Assembly (NCBI GenBank): GCA_016712625.1
Contig: JADJQQ010000001.1
Coordinates: forward strand, 930,001 to 994,000
Source: Candidatus Competibacteraceae bacterium
GTDB lineage: Bacteria > Pseudomonadota > Gammaproteobacteria > Competibacterales > Competibacteraceae
DNA length: 64,000 bases
Direction of reading: 5' to 3'
Under the pieces are notes generated by a model. That model made no database searches, was not told the origin of the DNA, and saw nothing but the letters and a program-made list of their open reading frames with translations. The number at the start of each line of letters is the position of its first letter. Within the stretch, counting starts at the first letter, position 1. Below are positions 53,885-62,644 of this stretch, piece by piece. The translations under genes were made by a program, and so were the position numbers.

Positions 53885-54284
53885 GCATCGACCTGCTCAA
53901 ATACCCTATGGCGCCGGGTGTGGTAGCCACGATGTCACGCATTTGCTGCTCAGACTCCACCATAACAGGTTCTTCCCCAGTACCCGAAAAAACCAGACGA
54001 TCCCACGCCGAGCGCAATTGATAGGGGAAAACGCGAAGCACATATTTTGAGAAAGCAATATGTAAAGGATTTTCATCAGGCATTACAAACACCTTAATCG
54101 GCGAACCGTCCTCCCATTTTCTTAGTCGCATTCCAAATATGGCGCTGATGGCATTCTGAGACAAGGAGGCATTCGGATAGGTTACCGAATTGACGATAAC
54201 AACAGGCGCATGTTCTGCAGGCAGCACACTGGCAAAGCCAAGAGCAAGTATGCCAAGCAGATATTTTAGATAAAGCTTACTCAT
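53850..54284 (-). CDS. PstS-like periplasmic ligand-binding protein, short
   Basis: 144 residues. A signal peptide (YLLGILALGFASVLPAEHA) is followed by VVIVNSVTYPNASLSQNAIS, then AIFGMRLRKWEDGSPIKVFV and ATTPGAIGYLSRSML. This is the core pattern of the single-lobe PBP-like family related to phosphate-binding PstS. No permease or ATPase is nearby, which points to a signalling rather than transport role with the adjacent barrel and GGDEF-EAL receptor. Confidence 0.82.
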   Translation of the reverse strand: MSKLYLKYLLGILALGFASVLPAEHAPVVIVNSVTYPNASLSQNAISAIFGMRLRKWEDGSPIKVFVMPDENPLHIAFSKYVLRVFPYQLRSAWDRLVFSGTGEEPVMVESEQQMRDIVATTPGAIGYLSRSMLDDSVKAVSDD

Positions 54285-54356
54285 GCTTCTGCTATGACAT
54301 GGCGTTAGTTTGATCGTTACCTGTCCAGAAAATACCTCGCCAAAGGCAATAAAATG

Positions 54357-55169
54357 TCACTCAGGAGGTGAGAAAAAAGATCCATTATCGCTCAACAATT
54401 CCCATACTTGCTGGTTAGTCCTATAGATATTAGCCATAATATCCGCAATTTCGCCTATATAGCTTTTACAGGGTCCATAATAATCGACAATCGGACTGAC
54501 GGGCGTGAAATTAATTCCAAAGGCGCGTAGAAATCTAGCGCAAACGGGTTCCATGCCTCCATACCAATAGGTGAGTTCCCGCGCTAAACTCATTCGCACA
54601 ATAGCAACGAACAAACCGAGAATAGGATGTGGGAATACGCGGCGTGGAGTTCCGCTACGCCGGTCAGACTCTTGGGGTGAACTATCAGATCGGCGTCTTT
54701 CTTTCTGTTTGAGCGAAGATTCAAAATCCTCTGCTACGCCATAAATGTGTTTGCTCTCTCCCCGGCGCGCTCGAAACTCTGGCGCAAGAATAAGCCGGGA
54801 AATCTCTCCGATACGAGTACGCGGCAGTTTTTCAAAATCTATAATATCTTTATAAAAGGTCTTGCCGGCGTGCTCCTCAAGCGGAAACTTTATGTCCTCT
54901 TGATCGCGAATCGGCAGAATGACCCGAACGGTCCCCGCAATATGCCCAGTCGGTCGGTGGATCAGCAAGCAATGGGCAGATCGTTCATCGTATTGATCAT
55001 ACTCCAGCCCTTCTGGATAATGCTTGACATCAAAACCGGGAATGAGTCCTTCCTCGCAATAGACCTTATAACGTATTCGATAGCATTCTTGCAGTTTTGC
55101 TGGGGTATCCGCGAAAACGACTTCAAAATACTGGTTAAATAAGTCGATTAGCTTAGGTTCCGTACTCAA
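54357..55169 (-). CDS. PEP-CTERM/exosortase system-associated acyltransferase
   Basis: 270 residues. The pattern LQECYRIRYKVYCEE near the start, GTVRVILP, EISRLILAPEFRAR and the C-terminal segment YWYGGMEPVCARFLRAFG fit the GNAT-fold N-acyl amino acid synthase-like proteins found with exosortase loci. A charged, Arg/Ser-rich linker sits near residues 155-175. No exosortase and no PEP-CTERM substrate gene is visible in the window. It is upstream of the PstS-like gene on the same strand, 72 bases away. Confidence 0.82.
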   Translation of the reverse strand: MSTEPKLIDLFNQYFEVVFADTPAKLQECYRIRYKVYCEEGLIPGFDVKHYPEGLEYDQYDERSAHCLLIHRPTGHIAGTVRVILPIRDQEDIKFPLEEHAGKTFYKDIIDFEKLPRTRIGEISRLILAPEFRARRGESKHIYGVAEDFESSLKQKERRRSDSSPQESDRRSGTPRRVFPHPILGLFVAIVRMSLARELTYWYGGMEPVCARFLRAFGINFTPVSPIVDYYGPCKSYIGEIADIMANIYRTNQQVWELLSDNGSFFSPPE

Positions 55170-55300
55170 GCAAACTCTCCTCTATTTAAGTAGTAAAACC
55201 TAAATTATTAGGCATCAATTTTTATTATTTTCAACAAGTTATAATTGTAAAACGGGTTGAAATTTCAATTAAGCACCTATTGACGACGCCTAAGAATCAG

Positions 55301-56509
55301 TTAGGCGCGACATTCTATTTTCATTACAAAATCCCGCGCTTCGGCGGCGATATCGGCGGCGGCGCGAACCGCGCCATAGGCGCGGCACTGATAATCAACG
55401 CCGACCGCTTCCAAAAACCCACGCGCTAACGCGGCCTTGATGGCGAAATTGACGTTTTGCGGTATGTCTCCGGTCATTTCGTGGACACGAACGGCGTTCA
55501 GTTTGGAGCTGACCACCCCCACCACCACGCCATCGCCATCTAACAAGGGGCCGCCGCTATTACCAGCCTGTGTCGGCGCGGTAAACTGCAAAGAGCGGGT
55601 ATCGTCACCGGGACCAATCAGCGAACTGACGTTGCCGGTGGTCACCTGGGGCCCGGAACCGAGCAAACCGCCCAAGGGATAGCCGACTACAACCACCATC
55701 TCGCCCAAGCGCGCCGGTGACCCATCGCGAAAGATTGCCACGCCGGGCGGTGGCGCATCGGCCTTAAGCAGCGCCAAATCATTGGTTGGATCGGCGAACA
55801 CCAGCTCCAGCACACAGCGATGCCTGGGTAAACGGCCCAAGATTTCCCTGGCGTCTTCAATGACGTGATGATTGGTCAACACGTAACCGTCACCATGGAC
55901 GCAAAACCCGGTTCCGCTGAATGTTCCGCCGGGGCCCGTTTGGCGCCGTCCGTCCGATCCGCCAGCCATACTGTCGGATGCCGGCTCCGGCAACCGCCAG
56001 CCAAAGTGCGCCGCCAGCGCCGGCAAGCCCGCGGCGAAACCTTGGCCCACCGCCCGGAATTTCCATTGGCCGCGATGGCGGTATAATTCGGTCAAAATCA
56101 TCGCCGTCTCGCCGCGACTGGCCAGCGGCAGCGAAAACAGAGAGAGCGGCTTACCCTCGGCATCCGCCAGCCAGGCGCGGATCGTGGCGAACACCCCGAA
56201 GGTGGTTCCCGGCGGCAATCCCGGCTTGACGGTTAGCACCATGGCGATTCGAGCTACCGCCGCCGGCAGGTGGTCCAGATCCACCTGAAACTCGCCCGGT
56301 GCTCGCGCGAATAGCACCGACCCCTCACGCGAGCGTGGTTGTTCGGCGCTCACCAGATCGCCGGGATCGCCAATCCGCCCATCAGCGCCCAGCAATAGGA
56401 CGCCGGCTTGCAACTGCGCGGCGAATTCAGCTTCGGGTTCCCCATTGACGCCGATCACGACCCGACCGCTGCCGATTGGGTGATTCTGGCCCGCTTGCAG
56501 TTCTTGCAT
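55301..56509 (-). CDS. TerD domain fused to a trypsin-like serine protease
   Basis: About 402 residues from an ATG at 56509; the longer frame begins at a TTG. Residues 1-170 form a TerD domain: LQAGVLLLGADGRIGD, IAMVLTVKPGLPPGTTFGV, ETAMILTELYRHRGQWKFRA and VGQGFAAGLPALAAHFG. After a 25-residue linker comes a trypsin fold with a plausible full triad: His in LTNHHVIED near 212, Asp in PTNDLALLK near 242, Ser in QAGNSGGPLL near 317. No signal peptide is seen, so it is probably cytoplasmic. TerD proteins bind calcium and belong to tellurite/phage/stress-response networks. No other ter gene is present. It follows yrfG on the same strand by 30 bases. Confidence 0.9.
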   Translation of the reverse strand: MQELQAGQNHPIGSGRVVIGVNGEPEAEFAAQLQAGVLLLGADGRIGDPGDLVSAEQPRSREGSVLFARAPGEFQVDLDHLPAAVARIAMVLTVKPGLPPGTTFGVFATIRAWLADAEGKPLSLFSLPLASRGETAMILTELYRHRGQWKFRAVGQGFAAGLPALAAHFGWRLPEPASDSMAGGSDGRRQTGPGGTFSGTGFCVHGDGYVLTNHHVIEDAREILGRLPRHRCVLELVFADPTNDLALLKADAPPPGVAIFRDGSPARLGEMVVVVGYPLGGLLGSGPQVTTGNVSSLIGPGDDTRSLQFTAPTQAGNSGGPLLDGDGVVVGVVSSKLNAVRVHEMTGDIPQNVNFAIKAALARGFLEAVGVDYQCRAYGAVRAAADIAAEARDFVMKIECRA

Positions 56510-56539
56510 GACCGCTTTTCCCTTCGCCAATAAACGGTC

Positions 56540-57205
56540 TTAGCTGACCGGCAACAATTCGGAAAAATCGTGAATGGCTGGAAACTCGCCTGGCGCTTTC
56601 GCTGGATCGGCCGAATCTGGTTTTAATACCGCCACCAGATACGCGATACCGTAGGCTTCAGCGGTGCGTAAGATCGCCAAATGATCGTCCACCAGCAAGG
56701 TGGCCGACCGGTCAAATCGCTCTCGTTCGCGCAAGCAGGGCCAGAAGGCGGCTTGTTCCTTGACCACCCCCAGTTCGTGCGCGCACACGATCCTATCGAA
56801 AAATCCGCCCAGCTGGGTCTTTTCCATCTTCAACGCCAAGCTTTGCGGATGGGCGTTGGTCACCAACACCACCCGTTTGCCAGCGTGGCGCAAGGCACGC
56901 AGAAAATCCAACACATGGGGATGTACGGCGATCAGATGCTCGATTTCGCGCTTGAGGGTCACGATATCCAACGCCAGTTCTCGCGTCCAGTAATCCAAAC
57001 AGTACCAGGCCAGAGTTCCCTCCACGGCTTGAGTACGGCTCATCACCTCGACACGCGCCTGTTCAAGCGATAATCCCTGTTGCTCGGCGTAACGCCGTGG
57101 AACCAAGTCTCGCCAGAAGTGGTTATCAAACCGTAAATCCAGCAGGGTGCCGTCCATGTCCAGTAGGACCGTCCGAATTTGCGGCCAAGGCAACCCCAAG
57201 GTCAT
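56540..57205 (-). CDS. yrfG: HAD-family nucleotidase YrfG (GMP/IMP type)
   Basis: 221 residues. HAD motif I LLDMDGTLLDLRFDNHFW, motif II VLVTNAH, motif III Lys in GVVKEQAAFW, motif IV LLVDDHLAIL. The cap region resembles E. coli YrfG, a purine nucleotide 5'-nucleotidase. It is divergent from cysQ with 204 bases between. Confidence 0.88.
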   Translation of the reverse strand: MTLGLPWPQIRTVLLDMDGTLLDLRFDNHFWRDLVPRRYAEQQGLSLEQARVEVMSRTQAVEGTLAWYCLDYWTRELALDIVTLKREIEHLIAVHPHVLDFLRALRHAGKRVVLVTNAHPQSLALKMEKTQLGGFFDRIVCAHELGVVKEQAAFWPCLRERERFDRSATLLVDDHLAILRTAEAYGIAYLVAVLKPDSADPAKAPGEFPAIHDFSELLPVS

Positions 57206-57409
57206 GATATTGGCTCCGTCAGCAACCAGTTTGCGCGAGCAAACTTGTGTAAAATTAAAGCAGACCGCCGGCGTTTTCGTAAAACTATTTTCCGCCGCCG
57301 TAAAACGCGATCAACACATTTTGATGAGCGCCGCGAAACCGGCGAAATACCGCGGTTTGACGATAAATCATGGGTGTATGATCACCCAACACAAGAGGTT
57401 ATTCGCGTC

Positions 57410-58252
57410 ATGATCGACGCCCCCGCTATCGACCTATCCGCCCTGGTGGAGCCGGTTAAGACCATCGCCCAGGAGGCGGGGCGTCGCATTCTGGCGGTGT
57501 ATGCTGGCGCTTTCAGCGTAACGGCGAAAGCCGACCAGAGCCCGGTCACCGCCGCCGATCTCGCCGCCCATGATTGTATTCTGAGCGGGCTGGCGGCGCT
57601 GACCCCCAGCATTCCGATCCTATCCGAGGAAGCCTCCGATGTCAGCTTCCCGGAACGTAGCCACTGGACATGGCTCTGGCTGGTTGATCCCCTCGACGGC
57701 ACCCGTGAATTCATCAAACGCAACGATCAATTTTCGGTCAATATCGCGCTGATCAGCCGCCATGAAGCCGTCTTCGGGCTGGTGCTCTCTCCGGTCAACG
57801 GCGTTTACTATTACGCTTGGCGCAGTGGCGGCGCTTTCAAACAAGCCCCCAACCAGCCCCCCCGCCGCATCCATGCCGCCCGCGTCTGTCACTATCCGGT
57901 TCGGGTGATCAGCAGCCAGGAATCCTATCGTACCCACCGCCTGCAAAACTATCTCAGCCATCTAGGGCACCACCGGCATCTTGGGCTGGGCGGCGCGGTG
58001 AAATCCTGCCTGATCGCTGAGGGCGAAGCCGATTTATATCCTCGCTTTGGCCCGACCGGCGAATGGGATACCGCCGCGGCGCAAGTCATTTTAGAGCAAG
58101 CCGGCGGCTATATGACCGATATGCAATTGCGGCCGTTGCGTTACAACGTTCGACCGGTGCTGATCAATCCAGATTTTTTCGCATTCGGCGACGCAACCCG
58201 CAATTGGGCGCAATATTTACCTCACCGCCATTCGCACGGTTGGCCCGCTTAA
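57410..58252 (+). CDS. cysQ: 3'(2'),5'-bisphosphate nucleotidase CysQ
   Basis: 280 residues from the ATG at 57410, although the frame is open further upstream. Metal-binding motifs are SEEASDVSF and WLVDPLDGTREFIKRN; GEWDTAAAQVILEQAGG carries the last Asp. It degrades PAP from sulfate assimilation. In front of it is the divergent yrfG promoter region. Confidence 0.95.
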   Translation: MIDAPAIDLSALVEPVKTIAQEAGRRILAVYAGAFSVTAKADQSPVTAADLAAHDCILSGLAALTPSIPILSEEASDVSFPERSHWTWLWLVDPLDGTREFIKRNDQFSVNIALISRHEAVFGLVLSPVNGVYYYAWRSGGAFKQAPNQPPRRIHAARVCHYPVRVISSQESYRTHRLQNYLSHLGHHRHLGLGGAVKSCLIAEGEADLYPRFGPTGEWDTAAAQVILEQAGGYMTDMQLRPLRYNVRPVLINPDFFAFGDATRNWAQYLPHRHSHGWPA

Positions 58253-58297
58253 AAAACCCTTTCAAGCTTCCAGAACGCCAAGGTTGCCAGTCTCACC

Positions 58298-59416
58298 ATG
58301 CCATACGAACGTTATCGCCGCGATTTACAACAAGAAGGCTTTCAGCACGATCCCGCTCAGGAAAAAGCCATTCAGGCGCTACAAAAAATCTACGACCAAC
58401 TGATGACACAACCGGAACAGCCGCCTCCGAGCAAAAAAACCGGGCTGTTTGCCCGCGTGAGCGGGCGTAACAAAGCCGATGTTATCAGTAGTAGTCCAGC
58501 CATAAAGGGATTATATCTCTGGGGCGGCGTGGGGCGGGGTAAAACCTACCTGGTCGATACCTTTGCCGACGCCCTGCCGTTGGAGCGTAAGCAGCGCATT
58601 CATTTTCATAGCTTCATGCGGGCCGTGCATGCCGAACTGAAGGAATTAAAGAACCAGGAGGAGCCGCTACGCGTCGTCGCTCGGCGTTTTGCCGAAAAAG
58701 CGCAGGTCATCTGCCTCGACGAGTTCTTTGTTTCCGACATCACCGACGCCATGCTGTTGGACGGCTTGCTCCGCGAGTTATTCGCCAACGGCGTCACCCT
58801 GATCACCACCTCCAACATCCACCCGGATGGTCTGTACAAGGACGGCCTGCAACGCGCCCGTTTCCTGCCCGCCATCGAACTGATCAAACAACACCTCGAT
58901 GTGCTTAACGTGGACGGCGGTATTGATTACCGGCTGCGCTATCTGGAAAAAGCAGAAATTTATCACTATCCGCTGGATGATCGGGCGGAACAAATTCTGA
59001 ACGATGTCTTCGATCACATCGCGCCCGAACCGGGCCATCGTGGCGGTGATCTGGAAATCGAGGGCCGGTTCATTCCGACCTTGCGCGAAGCCGACGGCAT
59101 CGTTTGGTTCAATTTCCGGGCGATCTGCGACGGGCCGCGCGGCACCGCCGATTACATCGAAATCGCCCGCTGCTTCCACACCGTCCTCATCTCCAACTTG
59201 CCGGCGTTCGATTGGCAGATGGAAAATCAGGCCCGGCGTTTCATCAATCTGGTGGATGAATTTTACGACCGGAGCGTCAAGTTAATCCTGTCCGCCGCCG
59301 TGCCGGTACTAAAACTTTACCAAGGCGAAAAGCTGAAATTTGAATTCCAGCGCACGGTCAGCCGCTTACAGGAAATGCAATCGCACGACTATCTGGAACG
59401 ACCGCATTTGCCGTAG
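58298..59416 (+). CDS. zapE: cell division ATPase ZapE
   Basis: 372 residues of the AFG1/ZapE family. Walker A is GGVGRGKTYLVDTF near residue 78; FHSFMRAVHAEL, CLDEFFVSDITDAM (Walker B) and TTSNIHPDGLYKDGLQRARF follow. ZapE helps Z-ring constriction. It lies 46 bases after cysQ. Confidence 0.95.
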   Translation: MPYERYRRDLQQEGFQHDPAQEKAIQALQKIYDQLMTQPEQPPPSKKTGLFARVSGRNKADVISSSPAIKGLYLWGGVGRGKTYLVDTFADALPLERKQRIHFHSFMRAVHAELKELKNQEEPLRVVARRFAEKAQVICLDEFFVSDITDAMLLDGLLRELFANGVTLITTSNIHPDGLYKDGLQRARFLPAIELIKQHLDVLNVDGGIDYRLRYLEKAEIYHYPLDDRAEQILNDVFDHIAPEPGHRGGDLEIEGRFIPTLREADGIVWFNFRAICDGPRGTADYIEIARCFHTVLISNLPAFDWQMENQARRFINLVDEFYDRSVKLILSAAVPVLKLYQGEKLKFEFQRTVSRLQEMQSHDYLERPHLP

Positions 59417-59419
59417 CGA

Positions 59420-60376
59420 TCACCCCACCAGCCGCGGCGGCTCGCCGTCGAAAAAGCCTTGAATATTCTCGGCCAGTTGCCCGACCAGGCGCTGGCGCGA
59501 TTCGCGGCTACCCCAAGCGCTGTGTGGGGTGACAATCAGATTGGGCACATCGGGCGCTAGCAAGGGATTACCGGCGACGGGTGGCTCCAGGCTGAGCACG
59601 TCCACCCCAGCGCCACCCAGCGCGCCCTGGCGCAGCGCCGCCGCCAGCATCGCCTCGTCCACCAAACCCCCGCGCGCGGTGTTGATCAAAATGGCGTCAC
59701 GACGCATCAACGCCAGCTCCCACGCCCCGATCAGGCCGCGCGTTTCTGGCGTTAACGGGCAATGCAGGCTGAGTATGTCTAGTTGGGGCAACAAAATCGG
59801 CAAGGGTATCCGATCCTCCTCCGGCTCCACCGCGCCCGGTCGCTGCGCCAGTAAGACCTGCATTCCGAAGGCTTCCGCCACCCGCGCCACCCCCCGGCCC
59901 AACTCGCCGTAACCGACAATACCCAAGGTCTTGCCCGCCAGCTCACGAATTGGATAATCCAGCAGGCAGAACTGATGGGCCTGCTGCCAGCGCCCTCGGC
60001 GTACAGCTTGACGATACTCCGGCAAGCGGGTGCAAAGCGCCAGCAGCAGCGCAAAGACATGTTGCACGACTGACGCGGTACCGTAGCCCCGACAGTTGCA
60101 AACGGTGATCCCAGCCTGCGCCGCCGTTTCCAGATCAACATTGTTGACCCCGGTGGCGGCAATACAAATCAAGCGCAAGCGCGGGGCTTGCTGGAGCGCG
60201 GCCGCATCCAGCATCACTTTGTTGCTGATCACCACCTCAGCTTCCGCGATGCGCGCGGCAACCTGATCAGGCGCGGTGGCCGGATAATAGGCCAGATTCG
60301 GCAAGAGGTGGTCAAGGCCGCTGAAATCCAAATCGCCGCAATCCAGCGAATCCCGGTCAAGAAACACACCCAACAT
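59420..60376 (-). CDS. D-2-hydroxyacid dehydrogenase (glycerate dehydrogenase-like)
   Basis: 318 residues. The NAD-binding GIVGYGELGRGVARVAEAFG is near residue 148. The catalytic Arg lies in INTARGGLVDEAML, the Glu in LSLEPP and the His in IVTPHSAWGS. The pattern of the first domain (AATGVNNVDLETAAQAGITV) is that of HprA-like enzymes that reduce hydroxypyruvate. The substrate is not proven by sequence. It is convergent with zapE, 3 bases apart. Confidence 0.88.
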   Translation of the reverse strand: MLGVFLDRDSLDCGDLDFSGLDHLLPNLAYYPATAPDQVAARIAEAEVVISNKVMLDAAALQQAPRLRLICIAATGVNNVDLETAAQAGITVCNCRGYGTASVVQHVFALLLALCTRLPEYRQAVRRGRWQQAHQFCLLDYPIRELAGKTLGIVGYGELGRGVARVAEAFGMQVLLAQRPGAVEPEEDRIPLPILLPQLDILSLHCPLTPETRGLIGAWELALMRRDAILINTARGGLVDEAMLAAALRQGALGGAGVDVLSLEPPVAGNPLLAPDVPNLIVTPHSAWGSRESRQRLVGQLAENIQGFFDGEPPRLVG

Positions 60377-60485
60377 GGTAAGAATCCTCCGGAAAAAGTC
60401 ATTTCATTATAAGCATACTCATACTTTCGTCAGGATTTCGACCAAACTGGCGATCATTGCCGTCCATCAGGATACCGAGCCCCTT

Positions 60486-61592
60486 ATGAAACCGACTGTC
60501 CTTCCTTCCTTCGCACACGACCAGCCCGCCCGCACGGGGATCTTACTGGCCAATCTTGGCACCCCCGATGCGCCGACCAGCGCCGCGTTGCGGCAGTATC
60601 TAGGTGAATTTCTTTGGGATTCTCGCGTGGTTGAAATCCCTCGCCTGCCCTGGTGGCTGATCCTGCACGGCCTCATCTTGCGGTTTCGGCCGGCCAAATC
60701 GGCGCGAAAATACCAACGGATCTGGACCACGGAAGGCTCGCCGCTGCTGGTCATCAGCCGGAAACAGCAAGCGGCCATCAGCGCGGCGCTAGCGGCGCAG
60801 TACCCAGGCCCAGTGCGGGTGGCTTTGGGTATGCGCTATGGCAATCCTTCGATTGCGACGGCGTTGGCCGAACTGCGGGCGGCTGGCGCGCGCCGCCTGC
60901 TGGTGCTGCCGCTCTATCCGCAATACGCCGCCGCCACCACGGCTTCCACTTTCGACGCGGTGGCCGCTGCGCTTCACAGCTGGCGCTGGTTGCCAGAACT
61001 GCGTTTTATCACCCCCTATCACGACGACCCCGGCTATTTGGACGCGCTGGCTGATAGCATCCAAACCGCTCGCGCCGCGCAGCCCGGCGAGCGGTTGCTG
61101 TTTTCCTTCCACGGTCTCCCCAAACAGACTTTATTAGCGGGCGACCCTTATTACTGTCAGTGTCATAAAACCGCTCGACTGGTCGCTGAACGCTTGAACC
61201 TGCCAGCCGAGCAATGGGCGGTCTCATTCCAATCGCGCTTCGGCCGCGCCGAATGGTTACAACCCTACACCAGCGTCTTGCTAACCGATTGGGCCAAAAC
61301 GGGCATTAAAAATGTCGACGTGGTCTGTCCCGGCTTTGCGGCGGATTGCCTGGAAACACTGGAGGAAATCGCCATCGAAAACCGGCGCATTTTTCTTGGC
61401 GCTGGCGGCGAGCACTACCGCTACATCCCTGCCTTGAACGATGCGCCAAGTCATATCCAGGCGCTGGCCAAACTGATCGGTCGCCACGCGGCCGGCTGGC
61501 CGGAGTTTAGCGCGACTTATGCGGCCGACGTTTACGCCAGCGAACGCGCGGCCAGCCGCGAACGGGCGAGAGCCATGGGCGCGACGGTTTGA
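60486..61592 (+). CDS. hemH: ferrochelatase
   Basis: 368 residues from the ATG at 60486; the upstream frame to 60375 is leader. GILLANLGTPDAPTSAALRQ, FSFHGLPKQ with the metal-coordinating His, CPGFAADCLETLEEI with the Glu, and FLGAGGEHYRYIPALND match the protohaem ferrochelatase family. It inserts Fe2+ into protoporphyrin IX as the last step of haem synthesis. Confidence 0.96.
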   Translation: MKPTVLPSFAHDQPARTGILLANLGTPDAPTSAALRQYLGEFLWDSRVVEIPRLPWWLILHGLILRFRPAKSARKYQRIWTTEGSPLLVISRKQQAAISAALAAQYPGPVRVALGMRYGNPSIATALAELRAAGARRLLVLPLYPQYAAATTASTFDAVAAALHSWRWLPELRFITPYHDDPGYLDALADSIQTARAAQPGERLLFSFHGLPKQTLLAGDPYYCQCHKTARLVAERLNLPAEQWAVSFQSRFGRAEWLQPYTSVLLTDWAKTGIKNVDVVCPGFAADCLETLEEIAIENRRIFLGAGGEHYRYIPALNDAPSHIQALAKLIGRHAAGWPEFSATYAADVYASERAASRERARAMGATV

Positions 61593-61786
61593 ATCAAGGC
61601 GAATTGATTGATCAACGCGCTCAATCCAACGCCACCGCGTCAGCCGCGCATTAAGGCGGCGCAATCTTGGTCTCGTTTGCAAAACCAGCTTCTATACTGA
61701 CTGGAACGGTTTACCCGAAATACGCCATCACGCGTTGATTCACTCATCCCTCAAGGCTGTCGCGATTCCGATCCGACGAGGCAAGC

Positions 61787-62539
61787 ATGATCCACGGTGT
61801 TCTATTAGACCTGGAAGGCGTGTTGTACGTTGGCGACTATCCCTTGCCCGGCGCACGTGAGGCCATCCTTAGCCTGCGCGCGGCGGGCATTCCAATGCGC
61901 TTTATCACCAACGCCACGCAAATAAACCGTGATACGGTGGTTGATCGCTTGGCGCGGATGGGTCTGGACGTGGCGCAGGAACATCTGTTCACGCCGGTCG
62001 TGGCTGCTCGTAACTATCTCATTGCTCGCCATTTGACACCGCACTTGCTGGTCCATCCGAACATTCAAGGCGAATTCGCCGATCTGTTGGGGGCGCAGCC
62101 GGATGTGGTGTTGCTTGGCGATGCCGGGCCAGGGTTCACCTACCAAGCGCTCAACCAGTGTTTTCGACTGCTGCTGGAGGGACTGCCGCTGCTGGCGATG
62201 GGTTCCAGCCGCTATTTTCGGGACGAACATGGGCTGAATCTGGATATTGGCCCTTTCGTGGCGGCGCTTGAATATGCCGCCGAAATGGAGGCGGTGACGC
62301 TGGGCAAGCCGGCTTCGATCTTTTTTCAAGCGGCGGTCAACAGCCTGGATCTCCCGCTGCAAGATGTAGTCATGGTCGGTGATGACGCCGAGATGGATGT
62401 TCGCGGCGCATTAGCCGCCGGGTTACGCAGCGTGTTGGTGCGAACCGGCAAATACCGCCCCGGCGATGAAACCAAGGTCGAACCGCATGGCGGACGCGTC
62501 TTTGACGATCTCGACGCGGTGGTTGATTATATTCTTTGA
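61787..62539 (+). CDS. HAD-IIA family phosphatase (LHPP-like)
   Basis: 250 residues. Motif I reads LLDLEGVLYVGD, with Asp nucleophile but Glu in place of the second Asp. Motif II is ITNATQINRD, motif III Lys is in LGKPASIFFQ, motif IV VGDDAEMDVRGA. A large C2 cap lies between motifs II and III. This is the NagD/LHPP branch; the substrate is unknown. The 194 bases after hemH contain only a TATACT-like -10 element (about 61694). Confidence 0.85.
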   Translation: MIHGVLLDLEGVLYVGDYPLPGAREAILSLRAAGIPMRFITNATQINRDTVVDRLARMGLDVAQEHLFTPVVAARNYLIARHLTPHLLVHPNIQGEFADLLGAQPDVVLLGDAGPGFTYQALNQCFRLLLEGLPLLAMGSSRYFRDEHGLNLDIGPFVAALEYAAEMEAVTLGKPASIFFQAAVNSLDLPLQDVVMVGDDAEMDVRGALAAGLRSVLVRTGKYRPGDETKVEPHGGRVFDDLDAVVDYIL

Positions 62540-62644
62540 GGCGCGCCCCATAACGCAGGTGTCGAATCGACCGAGATTCCACGTAGAATCTGCCCAATTT
62601 TCCCTTAGCTCCAACTCTGCCGCCGCATTCCACGGGGAGTTCTC

